Below are positions 62,731 to 64,000 of a DNA stretch of 64,000 nt, piece by piece. Origin of the DNA: Taeniopygia guttata (lineage: Eukaryota; Chordata; Aves; Passeriformes; Estrildidae); NCBI RefSeq assembly GCF_048771995.1, contig NC_133026.1, positions 13,294,001-13,358,000 on the forward strand, read 5' to 3'. Made by a program: the position numbers and the translations under genes. The notes below the pieces were generated by a model that ran no database searches, was not told where the DNA came from, and saw only the letters and a list, made by a program, of their open reading frames with translations. The stretch's first letter is position 1. The number at the start of each line of letters is the position of its first letter.

Positions 62731-63419
62731 GGTGACATGACCACAATTTCTCTAGATGGAGTCAGTACTGCCAATTTATGCTTTGAAGTATTTATTTCTG
62801 TTCAGCTGAAGAACCATTGATCCAAAGCCAAAATCAGCCAAATCTGGACGATCACCTTATCTGACAGCATTCAAAATTATCAAGAGACACCCAACTATTT
62901 TCCTAGGTTATGAGAATCATTCCTCTAGTTTCTCAGAGGACAGACTTAGAATAGGTGCCCTATAAAGCACAGGTAGAGAACACATTCAGACTGTGGACTC
63001 ATTCCTATGGCAGAGTGCAAGGTACATACCTGCTGGCAGTAATAAGTTAAATATTTAACATTACAATTGCTGGTGGTGATGTACCTATTTAAACCATTCT
63101 TACTTCTGTGCAAAGCAATGATGTAAGTTGGAAGATAATTTTCCATCTCTGTTCAAAACTCTGCTGTGCAAAACTACTGTAACTACAAAGGACTTGGGGT
63201 TGGGTTGCAATTACCAGGGGACAGGGGGTAGGAGATTGTTCTCTGCAATTCTTCTCACCTTCCCAACCTGTGATTTCAGCAGTGGGACTGACATGCACTG
63301 AGGGTTGCCACAAGCAGGAGACTCTCATTACTTAATGCTCATACTGATGAAGCCCCACAGCAGCATCAGGTTATCCCCTGCAGCTTTTGTTCTCAACAGG
63401 AACTCTTATTACTTCTTTT

Positions 63420-63439
63420 AATTTTTTTTTTTTTTTTGG
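63420..63439. repeat. Poly-T tract
   Basis: An uninterrupted T run of nearly 20 bases lies in AT-rich intergenic DNA. Confidence 0.75.
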
Positions 63440-64000
63440 TAAAGTCTACCTTCAAGTATTACTGATATATTCTAATAATTAACAATGTGTACTAAGTCGT
63501 TGTCTACACAGGAGGACCTTGTACTGGAAGGCCACAAAAGGAAAAGGATGTTATTATGGAAGTAAGGTGACCACCAACACTTTCCAAACACTGAAATCAT
63601 GTAGCAACATCAAACTAGTTCTGCTATTCTAATGCTTGATGGTCAAGATTATTTGGTGTATGTATTTTACATACTCTTCTGTACCATTTTGCTCAGTACA
63701 GCCTGGTCTTCCTCCTCCCCAGATCAATGAAAAACACTCTGTATATCCTGTCCCATTGAATAATCCCTTAAACTCTTTGCCTGAGAGGGTTAACACCATC
63801 ACACTTCTGAAAGTATCATCAATGTCTTTTGGTATCGACAGTATAGAAAGTACAAATTCATTTCTCCATCTTTATTTCCTGGACTATTTTTTAAATATAC
63901 ACACTGAATTGTGCCTCATACCCCTCCTAGCACACCAATCCCCACCTTTTTGGCCTCTCATTTTCCTACAGCAGAATGCTTCACTTGGCTGAAATACATG

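Larger units (their letters stand above)
52229..64000. other. Intergenic region upstream of GJD4
   Basis: No coding exon was recognised on either strand. Human order predicts CCNY on this side in the same orientation as GJD4. I looked for its conserved C-terminal exons on the - strand and saw none, so it probably lies beyond 64 kb. The GJD4 promoter must be in the first part, but no TATA box with a convincing position was found. The rest holds a CR1 tail, microsatellites, short hairpins and a possible old repeat, all listed separately. Confidence 0.6.

Noticed and set aside
52229-64000. Possible CCNY 3' exons expected from human gene order
   Set aside because: No - strand segment resembles the conserved cyclin-Y C-terminus. 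The gene probably lies past the window edge.

Overview
The window is vertebrate nuclear DNA, almost certainly from a bird and probably a songbird. It is mostly AT-rich, gene-poor sequence. It carries two 3'-end fragments of CR1 LINEs, the dominant avian retroposon, and one solo LTR of a type I associate with passerine endogenous retroviruses. Both protein genes have clear orthologues: FZD8 (frizzled-8) and GJD4 (a delta-type connexin). They also neighbour each other in human 10p11.21, so this is a conserved syntenic block seen in inverted orientation.

Layout. 1-25.4 kb: gene-free flank with simple repeats, a possible ancient LINE tail and two striking perfect inverted repeats near 21.4 and 22.5 kb. 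25.4-29.25 kb: a large CpG island with a TATA-containing core promoter (about 27.234 kb), a GC-rich leader with one short upstream ORF, and the single-exon FZD8 coding region (27923-29944, + strand). The FZD8 3' UTR runs to a poly(A) signal at 30560. 30.6-45.2 kb: intergenic, holding an isolated GC-rich patch with a 13-bp tandem repeat (35.25-35.75 kb), a possible conserved regulatory element with two octamer sites (36.7-37.0 kb), short tandem duplications and a GC-elevated block at 39.5-41.6 kb. 45.17-45.46 kb: solo LTR. 47.42-47.75 kb: antisense CR1 fragment. 48.34-52.23 kb: GJD4 on the - strand, in two coding exons; the 64-base first exon was identified by family sequence and splice signals. 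52.2-64 kb: gene-free, with a second CR1 tail (61.07 kb), a possible old unassigned repeat (about 59-60 kb) and microsatellites.

The two genes are not a functional unit. FZD8 is a seven-helix Wnt receptor and GJD4 a gap-junction channel subunit. Human gene order predicts CCNY beyond the right edge; I found no CCNY exon inside the window. No RNA gene, CRISPR array or novel multi-gene system was recognised. The most unusual sequence features are the long perfect palindromes, the isolated GC island at 35 kb and the G-rich Gly/Ala tract in FZD8 extracellular loop 1.
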